Part shown: in pieces, positions 55,858 to 64,000 of the stretch
How the letters are laid out: each line of letters starts with the position of its first letter
Position numbering within the stretch: position 1 is the stretch's first letter
NCBI RefSeq assembly: GCF_019212185.1
Contig: NZ_CP078138.1
Coordinates: 2,090,501 to 2,154,500 of the forward strand
DNA: 64,000 nucleotides
Source: Pseudomonas fluorescens
GTDB lineage: Bacteria > Pseudomonadota > Gammaproteobacteria > Pseudomonadales > Pseudomonadaceae
Direction of reading: 5' to 3'
The notes under the pieces: model-generated
What the model was told of the DNA's origin: nothing
The model's input: the letters and a program-made list of their open reading frames with translations, nothing else
Databases searched by the model: none
Translations under genes and position numbers: made by a program

Positions 55858-56796
55858 TTATTCCGCGGTTTGCGCCACGCCGGTTTGCCGGGCCTTGAGG
55901 TTCTTGTCAGCCTTGTACTGTAAGGCCACCGCCGGCACCGTGCTGCTCTTTCCGGTTTCGACCCACTGACGGATCCGGCTGGCATCGGCAAAGTGCGTGT
56001 ATTTGCCGAAGGCGTCGAGAATCACCAGCGACACCGGACGATCGGCCATGCGGGTGACCAGCACCAGGCAATGACCTGCCTGGTTGGTGAAGCCGGTCTT
56101 GGTCAGCTGGATATCCCAGTTGTCCTTGCGTACCAGGTGGTCGGTGTTGTGGAAACCCAGGGTGTAGTTGGGCTTGCGGAACGCCACGGTCTTTTCCTTG
56201 GTGGTGCTCAACTCGCTCAGCATCGGGTACTTGCGTGCCGCCTGCAGCAGCTTGCTGAGGTCGCGCGCGGTAGAGACGTTGCTGGTCGACAGACCGGTCG
56301 GCTCGACATAGTGGGTGCTGGTCATGCCCAACGCCTTGGCCTTGGCGTTCATCGCCGCAATAAAGGCCGCGTAGCCGCCCGGATAGTGATGGGCCAGGCT
56401 GGCAGCGGCGCGGTTTTCCGAGGACATCAGGGTGATCAGCAGCATTTCCTTGCGCGGCAGTTCACTGTTGAGCTTGACCCGAGAGAACACGCCCTTCATT
56501 TCCGGGGTGTCGCTGATCGACACGGAAATGTACTCATCCATGTTCTGTTTGGCCTCGAGCACCACCAGGCCGGTCATCAGCTTGGTGACCGAGGCGATCG
56601 GCACCACCACGTCAGGGTTGCTGGCATAGATGATCTTGTTGGTCTGCAGGTCGATCAACATGGCACTGCCGGAGGCAATGTGCAGGTTCGAGGTGTCGCG
56701 GGGTGCTTCGGTGGTTTCACGAGCGTCGACGCTCGGCGTGAGGAGGCTGCCTGAAAATGCAAAAAAGAGACTCAGGATAGAAAGACGGATTTTCAC
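55858..56796 (-). CDS. pbpG: D-alanyl-D-alanine endopeptidase (PBP7)
   Basis: 312 residues from GTG 56796; a TTG at 56835 would give 13 more residues with no ribosome-binding site. Signal peptide ([17 protein letters not shown]), then the low-molecular-mass PBP fold with SVTK (Ser-x-x-Lys), SEN and KTG motifs. Periplasmic enzyme that cleaves DD-cross-links in peptidoglycan. Terminated towards the C39-like gene by a shared hairpin. Confidence 0.92.
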   Translation of the reverse strand: MKIRLSILSLFFAFSGSLLTPSVDARETTEAPRDTSNLHIASGSAMLIDLQTNKIIYASNPDVVVPIASVTKLMTGLVVLEAKQNMDEYISVSISDTPEMKGVFSRVKLNSELPRKEMLLITLMSSENRAAASLAHHYPGGYAAFIAAMNAKAKALGMTSTHYVEPTGLSTSNVSTARDLSKLLQAARKYPMLSELSTTKEKTVAFRKPNYTLGFHNTDHLVRKDNWDIQLTKTGFTNQAGHCLVLVTRMADRPVSLVILDAFGKYTHFADASRIRQWVETGKSSTVPAVALQYKADKNLKARQTGVAQTAE

Positions 56797-56978
56797 GCGA
56801 GTAGACTCGAAAGATGTGGGTATGCCGTTTTGCAACGGGCTTTTTCCGAAAAAGCGTTACATTTTATGAGCGTAGCTGAGGAACTGTCGAATGTTCTTCG
56901 GGGAGCGGGGCAAAGCCCTTGTTTTCGGGTAGAAAACAGCAATTTTCGACGACGAGCCGACAGTCGGCATTGAAACGC

Positions 56979-57004
56979 AAAACCCCGCCAGAGGGGCGGG
57001 GTTT
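56979..57004. terminator. Rho-independent terminator downstream of folD
   Basis: AAAACCCCGCC-AGAG-GGCGGGGTTT, read on the minus strand it ends GTTTTGCGTTT after folD (stop at 57034). Confidence 0.78.
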
Positions 57005-57033
57005 CGGGAGCTGCCTTGGCTTAATCCTGAGGA

Positions 57034-57888
57034 TTATCCGTGCAGGGTTTCTGCTGCGTACAGGGTGTTTTCCAGCAGGCAGGCGCGGGTCATGGGGCCG
57101 ACACCACCCGGTACCGGAGTGATCCAGCCAGCACGGGGCAGGGCGGTTTCGTAGATCACGTCGCCAACCAGTTTGCCATCGTCCTGTCGGTTGATACCGA
57201 CGTCGATGACAATTGCACCTTCCTTGATCCACTCACCCTTGACCAGGCCCGGCTTGCCGGCGGCCACCACCACCAGATCGGCGCGGCCAACGTGACCGGC
57301 CAGGTCCTTGGTGAAGCGGTGGGTGACGGTTACGGTGCAACCGGCCAGCAACAGTTCCATGGCCATCGGCCGACCGACGATGTTCGAGGCGCCTACGACC
57401 ACGGCGTCCATTCCGTACAAATCGACGCCGGTGCTTTCCAGCAGGGTCATGATGCCCTTGGGTGTGCAGGGGCGCAGCAGCGGGATGCGCTGGGCCAGGC
57501 GGCCGACGTTATAAGGGTGGAAACCGTCGACGTCTTTATCCGGGCGGATGCGCTCCAGCAATTTGGAAGCGTCGAGGTGCTCGGGCAGTGGCAATTGCAG
57601 GAGCACGCCGTCGATGTTCGGGTCTTCGTTGAGACGATCGATCAGGTCGGTCAGGGCTTGCTGGCTGGTGTCAGCAGGCAGGTCATAGGCTTGGGAGAGG
57701 AAGCCGACCTCTTCACAGTCTTTACGCTTGTGCGAGACATAAACCTGAGAGGCGGGATCGCTGCCGACCAGGATCACCGCGAGGCCGGGAGTGCGCAGGC
57801 CTTGCTGGCGACGCTCGGCAACTCGTTTGGCGATCTGCTGGCGCAGGCTGGCGGCGATCGATTTGCCGTCGATTAGTTGTGCAGTCAT
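57034..57888 (-). CDS. folD: Bifunctional methylenetetrahydrofolate dehydrogenase/cyclohydrolase
   Basis: 284 residues. Substrate-binding Lys in [13 protein letters not shown], the NADP-binding loop [13 protein letters not shown], and PCTPKGI, all typical of FolD. Interconverts 5,10-methylene-THF and 10-formyl-THF in the cytosol. Starts 141 bases before the tRNA promoter region on the opposite strand. Confidence 0.95.
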   Translation of the reverse strand: MTAQLIDGKSIAASLRQQIAKRVAERRQQGLRTPGLAVILVGSDPASQVYVSHKRKDCEEVGFLSQAYDLPADTSQQALTDLIDRLNEDPNIDGVLLQLPLPEHLDASKLLERIRPDKDVDGFHPYNVGRLAQRIPLLRPCTPKGIMTLLESTGVDLYGMDAVVVGASNIVGRPMAMELLLAGCTVTVTHRFTKDLAGHVGRADLVVVAAGKPGLVKGEWIKEGAIVIDVGINRQDDGKLVGDVIYETALPRAGWITPVPGGVGPMTRACLLENTLYAAETLHG

Positions 57889-58020
57889 TGCGCGTGATTA
57901 ACCATCGAGAGGGGGAAGAAAAGAGTGCGTATTCTCGCATGCCGTGGCGTGAGGGCAAAGGCGCTTGGTCTGCAAATTCCCCTAAGCCCTTTAATTAAAT
58001 GAATTTTTCTTAAAAAGCAT

Positions 58021-58047
58021 TTGACGACCTGCGGAGCTCTCTATACT
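58021..58047 (+). promoter_or_regulatory. Promoter for the tRNA cluster
   Basis: TTGACG (58021-58026) and TATACT (58042-58047), 15 bp apart (16 if the -35 is read as TTTGAC), with AT-rich sequence upstream, 118 bases before tRNA-Arg. Reads to the right. Sigma-70 type assumed. Confidence 0.6.
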
Positions 58048-58164
58048 ATTCGTCGCACTTGTCGGGCACAGCCTAGCACTGGTTAAGAAGGTTGAGCGGA
58101 ATCACGGTTCTGCAAAGCTGGAAAGCATTTAGTTTGTAGTCCTCCAAGAGTACAGATTAATAAG

Positions 58165-58241
58165 GCGCCCGTAGCTCAGCTGGATAGAGCATCCGCCTTC
58201 TAAGCGGATGGTCGCAGGTTCGAGTCCTGCCGGGTGCGCCA
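58165..58241 (+). tRNA. tRNA-Arg (anticodon TCT)
   Basis: 77 nt including CCA. Acceptor GCGCCCG/CGGGTGC (one G-T pair), anticodon loop CTTCTAA with TCT at 58199-58201, TTCGAGTC T-loop. Reads AGA/AGG codons, rare in Pseudomonas. First of four tRNA genes. Confidence 0.97.
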
Positions 58242-58273
58242 TTAGGCAGCTTTGGCACAAGTAACGCGATATG

Positions 58274-58349
58274 GTGGGCGTAGCTCAGTTGGTAGAGCAC
58301 GGGATTGTGACTCCCGTTGTCGTGGGTTCGATCCCCATCGTCCACCCCA
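58274..58349 (+). tRNA. tRNA-His (anticodon GTG), copy 1
   Basis: 76 nt including CCA; acceptor GTGGGCG/CGTCCAC, anticodon GTG at 58307-58309. A genome-encoded G at 58273 pairs with C73, as required for tRNA-His. Identical to copy 2. Confidence 0.97.
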
Positions 58350-58356
58350 TATTTCG

Positions 58357-58388
58357 AAAGGCGCCAGATGTAACAGTCTGGCGCCTTT
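58357..58388 (+). terminator. Hairpin after tRNA-His copy 1
   Basis: AAAGGCGCCAGA-TGTAACAG-TCTGGCGCCTTT, a 12-bp perfect stem followed by GCTTT rather than a T-run; weaker than the copy after the second tRNA-His, so read-through into tRNA-Leu is likely. Confidence 0.65.
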
Positions 58389-58407
58389 GCTTTAAAGGCT
58401 TCAACTC

Positions 58408-58492
58408 GCGGATGTGGTGGAATTGGTAGACACACTGGATTTAGGTTCCAGCGCCGCGAGGCGTAAGAGTTCGAGTCTCTTCATCCGCACCA
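58408..58492 (+). tRNA. tRNA-Leu (anticodon TAG)
   Basis: 85 nt including CCA, with the long variable arm of class II tRNAs (GCGCCGCGAGGCGT). Acceptor GCGGATG/CATCCGC; anticodon TAG at 58442-58444, reading CUN codons. Confidence 0.96.
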
Positions 58493-58570
58493 AATAAAGC
58501 TTTATACATGCCGGCAGGCGCGTTTGAAGCTCGACGAAGAAGTGATTTGGCTTCTTGGTCACGCAATATG

Positions 58571-58646
58571 GTGGGCGTAGCTCAGTTGGTAGAGCACGGG
58601 ATTGTGACTCCCGTTGTCGTGGGTTCGATCCCCATCGTCCACCCCA
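58571..58646 (+). tRNA. tRNA-His (anticodon GTG), copy 2
   Basis: 76 nt including CCA, identical in sequence to copy 1, with encoded G-1 at 58570. Part of a 125-bp duplicated unit that also includes the terminator hairpin. Confidence 0.97.
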
Positions 58647-58653
58647 TATTTCG

Positions 58654-58691
58654 AAAGGCGCCAGATTTAACAGTCTGGCGCCTTTTTTGTT
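58654..58691 (+). terminator. Rho-independent terminator of the tRNA cluster
   Basis: AAAGGCGCCAGA-TTTAACAG-TCTGGCGCCTTT followed by a T-run (TTTTG). Ends the tRNA operon. Confidence 0.88.
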
Positions 58692-59048
58692 TTTCGCGGG
58701 TGCGAATTCCGCGGCCGCCGGTTTCGGGTCGCTGGGGCGGGGCGATTCGTCGTATTTATGTTACGCGATGATGCCGCGCCGCCCGCCGGTCTTGCTTGCG
58801 GGGTCGGCAGCCAGGGGGATGTGCGCAGCGCTCTTCTATATAAGGAAGGGTTGGTGCAGAGCCTTGGCGTGATTGCTTGTATTTGTCATTGGGGTGAGGT
58901 GTATCCGTGCATTCGCCCCTGTAAATTTCCTGCTGCTGTTTTACCCGTTTTCAGTAGGGTGACTTCTTGAGTTTGACCCACTAGAATGCATGCCCTTGAT
59001 TCTGGGGTCGGAAACGGCCGGCTAACGTCTGTGCAACGAGGAATATCC
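58692..59048 (+). promoter_or_regulatory. 357-base upstream region of tig
   Basis: Noncoding between the tRNA terminator and tig. A TAGAAT hexamer at 58982-58987 could be a -10, with a weak TGACTT 16 bp before. The ribosome-binding site AACGAGGAA precedes ATG 59049. I see no small gene with a good start in this stretch. Confidence 0.35.
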
Positions 59049-60359
59049 ATGCAAGTTTCTGTTGAAAATACTTCTGCTCTTGAGCGCCGCATGAGCATCA
59101 CCGTGCCAGCTGAGCGCATTGAGACTCAAGTCAACAAGCGTCTGCAGCAGACTGCCCAAAAGGCCAAGATTGCAGGCTTCCGTCCTGGCAAAGTGCCAAT
59201 GAGCGTGATCCGTCAGCGTTACGAAGCTGATGCGCGCCAGGAAGCAGTAGGCGACGTCATCCAGGCTTCTTTCTACGAAGCCGTTGTCGAGCAAAAGCTG
59301 AACCCGGCTGGTTCGCCTTCGATCGAGCCAAAATCCCTGGAAGCAGGCAAGGACCTGGAATACGTAGCCGTATTCGAAGTGTTCCCTGAGTTCACCGTTG
59401 CCGGTTTTGAAGGCATCAACGTTGAGCGCCTGAGCGCTGACGTATCGGACGCCGATCTGGACAAGATGCTGGACATCCTGCGCAAGCAGAACGTTCGTTA
59501 CGAAGCAGTTGATCGTGCTGCCCAGGACGAAGACCAACTGAACATCGACTTCGTTGGCAAGGTTGACGGCGAAGTATTCGCTGGCGGTTCCGCCAAGGGC
59601 ACCCAGCTGGTTCTGGGTTCCGGCCGCATGATCCCTGGTTTCGAAGAAGGCCTGGTTGGCGCCAAGGCTGGCGAAGAGCGTGTTCTGAACCTGACCTTCC
59701 CGGAAAACTACCAGAACCTGGACCTGGCTAACAAAGCAGCCGAGTTCACCGTGACCGTCAACTCGGTTTCCGAGCCTAAGCTGCCAGAGCTGACCGAAGA
59801 GTTCTTCGCCCAGTTCGGCATCAAGGAGTCGGGCATTGACGGTTTCCGCGCCGAAGTTCGCAAGAACATGGAGCGTGAGCTGCGTCAGGCGATCAAATCC
59901 AAGGTCAAGAATCAGGTAATGGACGGCCTGCTGGCTGCCAACCCGATCGAAGTGCCAAAGGCTCTGCTGGACAACGAAGTGAACCGTCTGCGCGTGCAGG
60001 CTGTTCAACAGTTCGGTGGCAACATCAAGCCTGACCAACTGCCGGCCGAGCTGTTCGAAGAACAAGCCAAACGTCGCGTAGTGCTGGGCCTGGTCGTGGC
60101 TGAAGTGGTCAAGCAGTTCGACCTCAAGCCTGACGAAACCCGCGTTCGCGAGCTGATCCAGGAAATGGCTTCGGCCTACCAGGAGCCAGAGCAAGTTGTG
60201 TCCTGGTACTACAAAAACGAGCAGCAGCTGAACGAAGTCCGTTCGGTTGTGCTGGAAGAGCAAGTTGTGGATACTGTTCTGCAGAAAGCTAGCGTGACCG
60301 ACAAATCGGTCTCTTACGAAGAAGCGGTCAAGCCGGTAGAAGCTCCACAAGCCGACTGA
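59049..60359 (+). CDS. tig: Trigger factor
   Basis: 436 residues from ATG 59049. Ribosome-binding N-terminal domain (FRPGKVP, GFRxGK signature), FKBP-type peptidyl-prolyl isomerase domain (about 150-245), and the long helical C-terminal chaperone domain. Co-translational folding of nascent chains at the ribosome exit. First of the tig-clpP-clpX-lon block, and its codons are unusually biased, as in highly expressed genes. Confidence 0.97.
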   Translation: MQVSVENTSALERRMSITVPAERIETQVNKRLQQTAQKAKIAGFRPGKVPMSVIRQRYEADARQEAVGDVIQASFYEAVVEQKLNPAGSPSIEPKSLEAGKDLEYVAVFEVFPEFTVAGFEGINVERLSADVSDADLDKMLDILRKQNVRYEAVDRAAQDEDQLNIDFVGKVDGEVFAGGSAKGTQLVLGSGRMIPGFEEGLVGAKAGEERVLNLTFPENYQNLDLANKAAEFTVTVNSVSEPKLPELTEEFFAQFGIKESGIDGFRAEVRKNMERELRQAIKSKVKNQVMDGLLAANPIEVPKALLDNEVNRLRVQAVQQFGGNIKPDQLPAELFEEQAKRRVVLGLVVAEVVKQFDLKPDETRVRELIQEMASAYQEPEQVVSWYYKNEQQLNEVRSVVLEEQVVDTVLQKASVTDKSVSYEEAVKPVEAPQAD

Positions 60360-60384
60360 TTGTTTTTGCGTTAGAAGCACACAC

Positions 60385-60412
60385 CATAAGCCAGCTTTCG
60401 AGCTGGCTTATG
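60385..60412 (+). terminator. Stem-loop between tig and clpP
   Basis: CATAAGCCAGCT-TTCG-AGCTGGCTTATG, a 12-bp perfect stem capped by a stable TTCG loop, with no T-run after it. May trim tig mRNA or attenuate into clpP rather than end transcription. Confidence 0.55.
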
Positions 60413-60451
60413 CGTATTCAAGACATAACTATTTGGGAGTGACTGCAGAGC

Positions 60452-61087
60452 ATGTTCCGTAATTCGTATATTCAGCAGAACTCTGATATCCAGGCCGCTG
60501 GCGGCCTGGTCCCGATGGTTGTCGAGCAGTCTGCTCGTGGCGAACGCGCCTATGACATCTATTCGCGCCTGCTCAAGGAGCGAGTGATCTTTCTGGTTGG
60601 CCCGGTAGAGGACTACATGGCCAACCTGATCTGTGCGCAACTGCTGTTCCTTGAAGCGGAAAACCCGGACAAGGACATCCATCTCTATATCAACTCCCCG
60701 GGCGGTTCGGTGACGGCGGGCATGTCGATCTACGACACCATGCAGTTCATCAAGCCAAATGTGTCGACCACCTGTATCGGTCAGGCGTGCAGCATGGGCG
60801 CATTCCTGCTGACAGCCGGTGCCGAGGGCAAGCGTTTCTGTCTGCCAAACTCGCGCGTGATGATTCACCAGCCGCTGGGCGGTTTCCAGGGTCAGGCCTC
60901 GGATATCGAAATCCATGCCAAGGAAATCCTCTTCATCCGCGAGCGTCTCAACACGCTGATGGCCAAGCACAGCGGCCGCACTCTGGAAGAAATCGAGCGC
61001 GATACCAACCGCGACAACTTCATGAGTGCAGAAGCCGCGCGTGACTACGGCCTGATCGACGAAGTGATCACCCAGCGCCCCGCGTAA
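60452..61087 (+). CDS. clpP: ATP-dependent Clp protease proteolytic subunit
   Basis: 211 residues. Catalytic Ser in [11 protein letters not shown], His in MIHQPLGG and Asp in the later RDNFMS region; [10 protein letters not shown] before them. Tetradecameric serine protease, partner of ClpX just downstream. Starts [12 protein letters not shown]. Confidence 0.97.
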   Translation: MFRNSYIQQNSDIQAAGGLVPMVVEQSARGERAYDIYSRLLKERVIFLVGPVEDYMANLICAQLLFLEAENPDKDIHLYINSPGGSVTAGMSIYDTMQFIKPNVSTTCIGQACSMGAFLLTAGAEGKRFCLPNSRVMIHQPLGGFQGQASDIEIHAKEILFIRERLNTLMAKHSGRTLEEIERDTNRDNFMSAEAARDYGLIDEVITQRPA

Positions 61088-61131
61088 TTCAAGCAGCGCA
61101 AAACAGGCATGATCGGCGAGTCCGATCACCG

Positions 61132-61151
61132 GCGGGCTTGAAAAAGCCCGC
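61132..61151 (+). terminator. Hairpin between clpP and clpX
   Basis: GCGGGCTT-GAAA-AAGCCCGC, an 8-bp stem with a GAAA tetraloop and no T-run, so it is probably an mRNA stabiliser or attenuator. Confidence 0.45.
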
Positions 61152-61199
61152 AATAGCCTTCATCTTGTGTTGCAAGCCTATCGGATTTGGATCGAACGA

Positions 61200-62483
61200 A
61201 TGACTGACACCCGCAACGGCGAGGACAACGGCAAGCTGCTCTATTGCTCCTTCTGTGGCAAAAGCCAGCATGAAGTGCGCAAATTGATTGCCGGCCCCTC
61301 GGTCTTTATCTGCGACGAGTGCGTCGACCTGTGCAATGACATCATCCGCGAGGAGGTGCAGGAAGCACAGGCAGAGAGCAGCGCGCATAAATTGCCTTCG
61401 CCTAAAGAAATCAGCGGCATCCTTGACCAGTATGTAATTGGTCAGGAACGTGCCAAAAAGATTCTGGCCGTAGCGGTGTACAACCACTACAAGCGCTTGA
61501 ACCAGCGTGACAAAAAGAACGACGACGTCGAACTCGGCAAGAGCAACATCCTGCTGATCGGCCCGACAGGCTCGGGTAAGACTCTGCTTGCCGAAACCCT
61601 GGCCCGCTTGCTGAACGTTCCGTTCACCATCGCCGACGCAACCACCCTCACCGAGGCTGGCTACGTGGGTGAGGACGTCGAGAACATCATTCAGAAGCTG
61701 CTGCAGAAATGCGATTACGACGTGGAAAAAGCCCAGATGGGCATTGTCTACATCGATGAAATCGACAAGATTTCGCGCAAGTCCGACAACCCGTCGATCA
61801 CCCGTGACGTTTCCGGTGAAGGCGTGCAGCAGGCCCTGCTCAAGTTGATCGAAGGCACGGTCGCTTCCGTTCCGCCTCAAGGTGGTCGCAAGCATCCGCA
61901 GCAGGAGTTCCTGCAGGTCGACACCCGTAACATCCTGTTCATCTGCGGCGGTGCGTTCTCCGGCTTGGAAAAGGTTATCCAAAACCGTTCCACCAAAGGC
62001 GGCATCGGCTTCAACGCAGAAGTTCGCAGCAAGGAAGAAGGCAAGAAAGTCGGTGAATCCCTGCGTGAAGTCGAGCCTGACGATCTGGTCAAGTTCGGTC
62101 TGATCCCGGAATTCGTCGGTCGTCTGCCGGTGCTGGCGACGCTGGACGAGCTCGACGAGGCTGCGCTGATGCAGATCCTCACCGAGCCGAAAAATGCTCT
62201 GACCAAACAGTATGCCAAGCTGTTCGAGATGGAAGGCGTAGACCTGGAATTCCGCGCCGATGCGCTGAAATCGGTCGCCAAGCGTGCCCTGGAACGCAAA
62301 ACCGGTGCTCGCGGATTGCGCTCGATCCTCGAAGGCGTTCTGCTCGACACAATGTACGAAATCCCCTCGCAGTCCGAGGTGAGTAAAGTTGTGATCGACG
62401 AAAGCGTTATAGAAGGCAAGTCCAAGCCACTGTATATCTATGAAAACAGTGAGCCGACTGCCAAGGCAGCGCCAGACGCGTAA
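61200..62483 (+). CDS. clpX: ATP-dependent Clp protease ATPase subunit
   Basis: 427 residues from ATG 61200. N-terminal zinc-binding domain (CSFCGKSQ and CDECVDLC), AAA+ domain with Walker A GPTGSGKT, Walker B VYIDEIDK, and the RPS/sensor regions. Unfolds substrates and feeds ClpP. The frame extends upstream from 61167 but no ribosome-binding site supports it. Confidence 0.97.
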   Translation: MTDTRNGEDNGKLLYCSFCGKSQHEVRKLIAGPSVFICDECVDLCNDIIREEVQEAQAESSAHKLPSPKEISGILDQYVIGQERAKKILAVAVYNHYKRLNQRDKKNDDVELGKSNILLIGPTGSGKTLLAETLARLLNVPFTIADATTLTEAGYVGEDVENIIQKLLQKCDYDVEKAQMGIVYIDEIDKISRKSDNPSITRDVSGEGVQQALLKLIEGTVASVPPQGGRKHPQQEFLQVDTRNILFICGGAFSGLEKVIQNRSTKGGIGFNAEVRSKEEGKKVGESLREVEPDDLVKFGLIPEFVGRLPVLATLDELDEAALMQILTEPKNALTKQYAKLFEMEGVDLEFRADALKSVAKRALERKTGARGLRSILEGVLLDTMYEIPSQSEVSKVVIDESVIEGKSKPLYIYENSEPTAKAAPDA

Positions 62484-62505
62484 GCGTCGCACTGGCGGTT
62501 TAAAG

Positions 62506-62530
62506 AAGGGGCCTTCGGGCCCCTTTGCTT
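62506..62530 (+). terminator. Terminator after clpX
   Basis: AAGGGGCC-TTCG-GGCCCCTT followed by TGCTTTT. Separates clpX from lon. Confidence 0.82.
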
Positions 62531-62594
62531 TTATGGGGAATCGGCAAGGTTTCAGTGCGCTTTCACACGATCTTTGCCGTGCTTACGTTATCCG

Positions 62595-62623
62595 CTTGTT
62601 TTTTTCGAAAGCAGCCCCCATCT
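62595..62623 (+). promoter_or_regulatory. Sigma-32-type heat-shock promoter before lon
   Basis: CTTGTTT at 62595-62601 and CCCCATCT at 62616-62623, 14 bp apart, match the CTTGAAA-N11-16-CCCCATNT consensus of RpoH. lon is a classical RpoH gene and starts 69 bases downstream. Confidence 0.72.
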
Positions 62624-62691
62624 TGGCTTCAAGCTTAATTCCATCTGTTTCCGGCCGTACGGCCGCCGTAGAGGCGAAATCATGAAGACAA

Positions 62692-64000
62692 CCATCGAAT
62701 TGCCTCTCCTGCCATTGCGTGATGTCGTGGTGTATCCGCACATGGTTATCCCGCTGTTCGTGGGGCGCGAGAAGTCTATCGAAGCCCTCGAGGCCGCGAT
62801 GACGGGCGACAAGCAGATCCTCCTGCTGGCCCAGAGAAACCCTGCTGACGACGATCCCGGCGAAGACGCACTCTACCGGGTCGGCACGATTGCCACTGTG
62901 CTGCAACTGCTGAAGCTGCCTGATGGCACCGTCAAGGTGCTGGTCGAGGGCGAGCAGCGTGGTGCTGTCGAACGTTTCATGGAAGTGGACGGCCATTGCC
63001 GTGCCGAAGTTTCGCTGATCGACGAAGTCGACGCGCCTGAGCGCGAGTCGGAAGTGTTCGTCCGCACATTGCTGTCGCAGTTCGAACAATACGTTCAACT
63101 GGGCAAGAAAGTCCCCGCCGAAGTCCTGTCGTCGCTCAACAGCATCGATGAGCCGAGCCGCCTGGTCGACACCATGGCTGCGCACATGGCGCTGAAGATC
63201 GAACAGAAGCAGGAAATCCTCGAGATCCTCGATCTGTCGGCCCGTGTCGAGCACGTGTTGGCCCTGCTGGATGCCGAAATCGACCTGCTGCAGGTTGAAA
63301 AGCGCATTCGCGGTCGGGTTAAGAAACAAATGGAGCGCAGTCAGCGCGAGTACTACCTGAATGAGCAGATGAAGGCCATTCAGAAAGAGCTGGGCGACAG
63401 CGAAGAAGGCCACAACGAAGTCGAAGAGCTGAAAAAGCGCATCGATGCTGCGGGCCTGCCCAAGGATGCTCTGGCTAAGGCTACGGCTGAGCTGAACAAG
63501 CTCAAGCAGATGTCGCCGATGTCTGCCGAAGCCACGGTGGTGCGCTCCTACCTGGACTGGCTGGTACAGGTGCCGTGGAAAGCCCAGAGCAAGGTACGTC
63601 TGGACCTGGCCCGTGCCGAAGACATTCTCGACGCCGACCACTATGGTCTGGAAGAAGTCAAAGAGCGGATCCTCGAATACCTCGCCGTGCAAAAGCGCGT
63701 GAAGAAGATTCGCGGCCCTGTGCTGTGCCTGGTCGGTCCTCCTGGCGTGGGTAAAACCTCCCTGGCGGAGTCGATTGCCAATGCCACCAACCGCAAATTC
63801 GTACGTATGGCCCTGGGCGGCGTGCGTGACGAGGCGGAAATCCGTGGCCATCGGCGTACTTACATCGGTTCGATGCCAGGAAGATTGATTCAAAAGATGA
63901 CGAAAGTGGGCGTGCGCAACCCGCTGTTCCTGCTCGATGAAATCGACAAGATGGGCAGCGACATGCGTGGTGACCCGGCGTCGGCATTGCTGGAAGTGCT
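62692..64000 (+). CDS. lon: ATP-dependent protease Lon (N-terminal part)
   Basis: Open from ATG 62692 to the window end, 436 codons visible of about 800. LAN substrate domain (IELPLLPLRDVVVYPHM), a coiled-coil linker (EQMKAIQKELGDSEE), and the AAA+ domain with Walker A LVGPPGVGKTS and Walker B FLLDEIDKM; the serine-lysine protease domain lies beyond the edge. Ribosome-binding site GAGGCG before the ATG. The reading frame shows no interruption. Confidence 0.96.

Noticed and set aside
58165..58646. tRNA cluster as a site of a mobile element
   Set aside because: No integrase or displaced tRNA 3' end is present; the sequence continues into tig with normal gene order.
59022..60380. 452-codon minus-strand open frame opposite tig
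   Set aside because: Antisense to trigger factor, no ribosome-binding site or domain; an artefact of strong codon bias.

Overview
The window is a stretch of chromosome from a fluorescent Pseudomonas (P. fluorescens group). The evidence is high GC, REPIN repeats built on a GTGGGAGCGAGC...GCTCGCG core, the tig-clpP-clpX-lon gene order, paired FecI/FecR/TonB-receptor loci and many Pseudomonas-type regulators. I see no prophage, integrase, transposase, plasmid functions or CRISPR array. Genus and group are inferred from sequence character, not from a database search.

Layout. 1-2.5 kb: three-gene operon (circularly permuted ATP-grasp, alpha-E, transglutaminase). 2.5-3.3 kb: a c-type cytochrome fused to a molybdopterin-oxidoreductase-like domain, then a 31-residue membrane peptide. 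3.9-7.3 kb: thiolase plus a FadB-like multifunctional beta-oxidation enzyme. 7.4-9.2 kb: a class I amidotransferase and mgtC with a long leader. 9.4-13.9 kb: a BvgA/BvgS-like phosphorelay led by a receiver whose phospho-acceptor Asp is Asn. 14-21.6 kb: LysR/pirin pair, YcaC-type hydrolase, cyclic-nucleotide-gated MscS-type channel, AhpD-like protein, and a HlyD/DHA2 efflux pair.

22.1-30.9 kb holds two complete cell-surface signalling cassettes (ECF sigma, FecR anti-sigma, TonB receptor with STN domain) in mirrored, divergent orientation. Between them lie a near-perfect Fur box and a small fimbrin-like gene. The right-hand cassette resembles ferric dicitrate FecIRA.

31-46 kb: MFS transporter, a DapF-fold protein in which both catalytic cysteines are serine, codA, an alpha/beta hydrolase, queD, a patatin, two tandem PepSY proteins coupled to a two-component system, a double-Cache chemoreceptor, an ion antiporter, a U32 peptidase/tRNA hydroxylase, and a PerM/AI-2E transporter. 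46-57.9 kb: small conserved proteins, a Tyr/Pro/Gln repeat protein, an AroE-like enzyme, YceH, DUF1993, sstT, MFS, nhaR, a TerC-type protein, a C39-peptidase-like lipoprotein without catalytic residues, pbpG and folD.

58-64 kb: a tRNA Arg-His-Leu-His cluster in which the His gene and its terminator are duplicated, then the protein quality-control block tig, clpP, clpX and lon (lon runs off the end). A heat-shock-type promoter lies before lon.

I found no clearly new multi-gene system. The most unusual items are the Cys-to-Ser DapF homologue, the inactive C39-like lipoprotein, the Asn receiver in the Bvg-like operon, a hairpin that would mask the ribosome-binding site of one TonB receptor, and an unannotated protein-like frame before codA.
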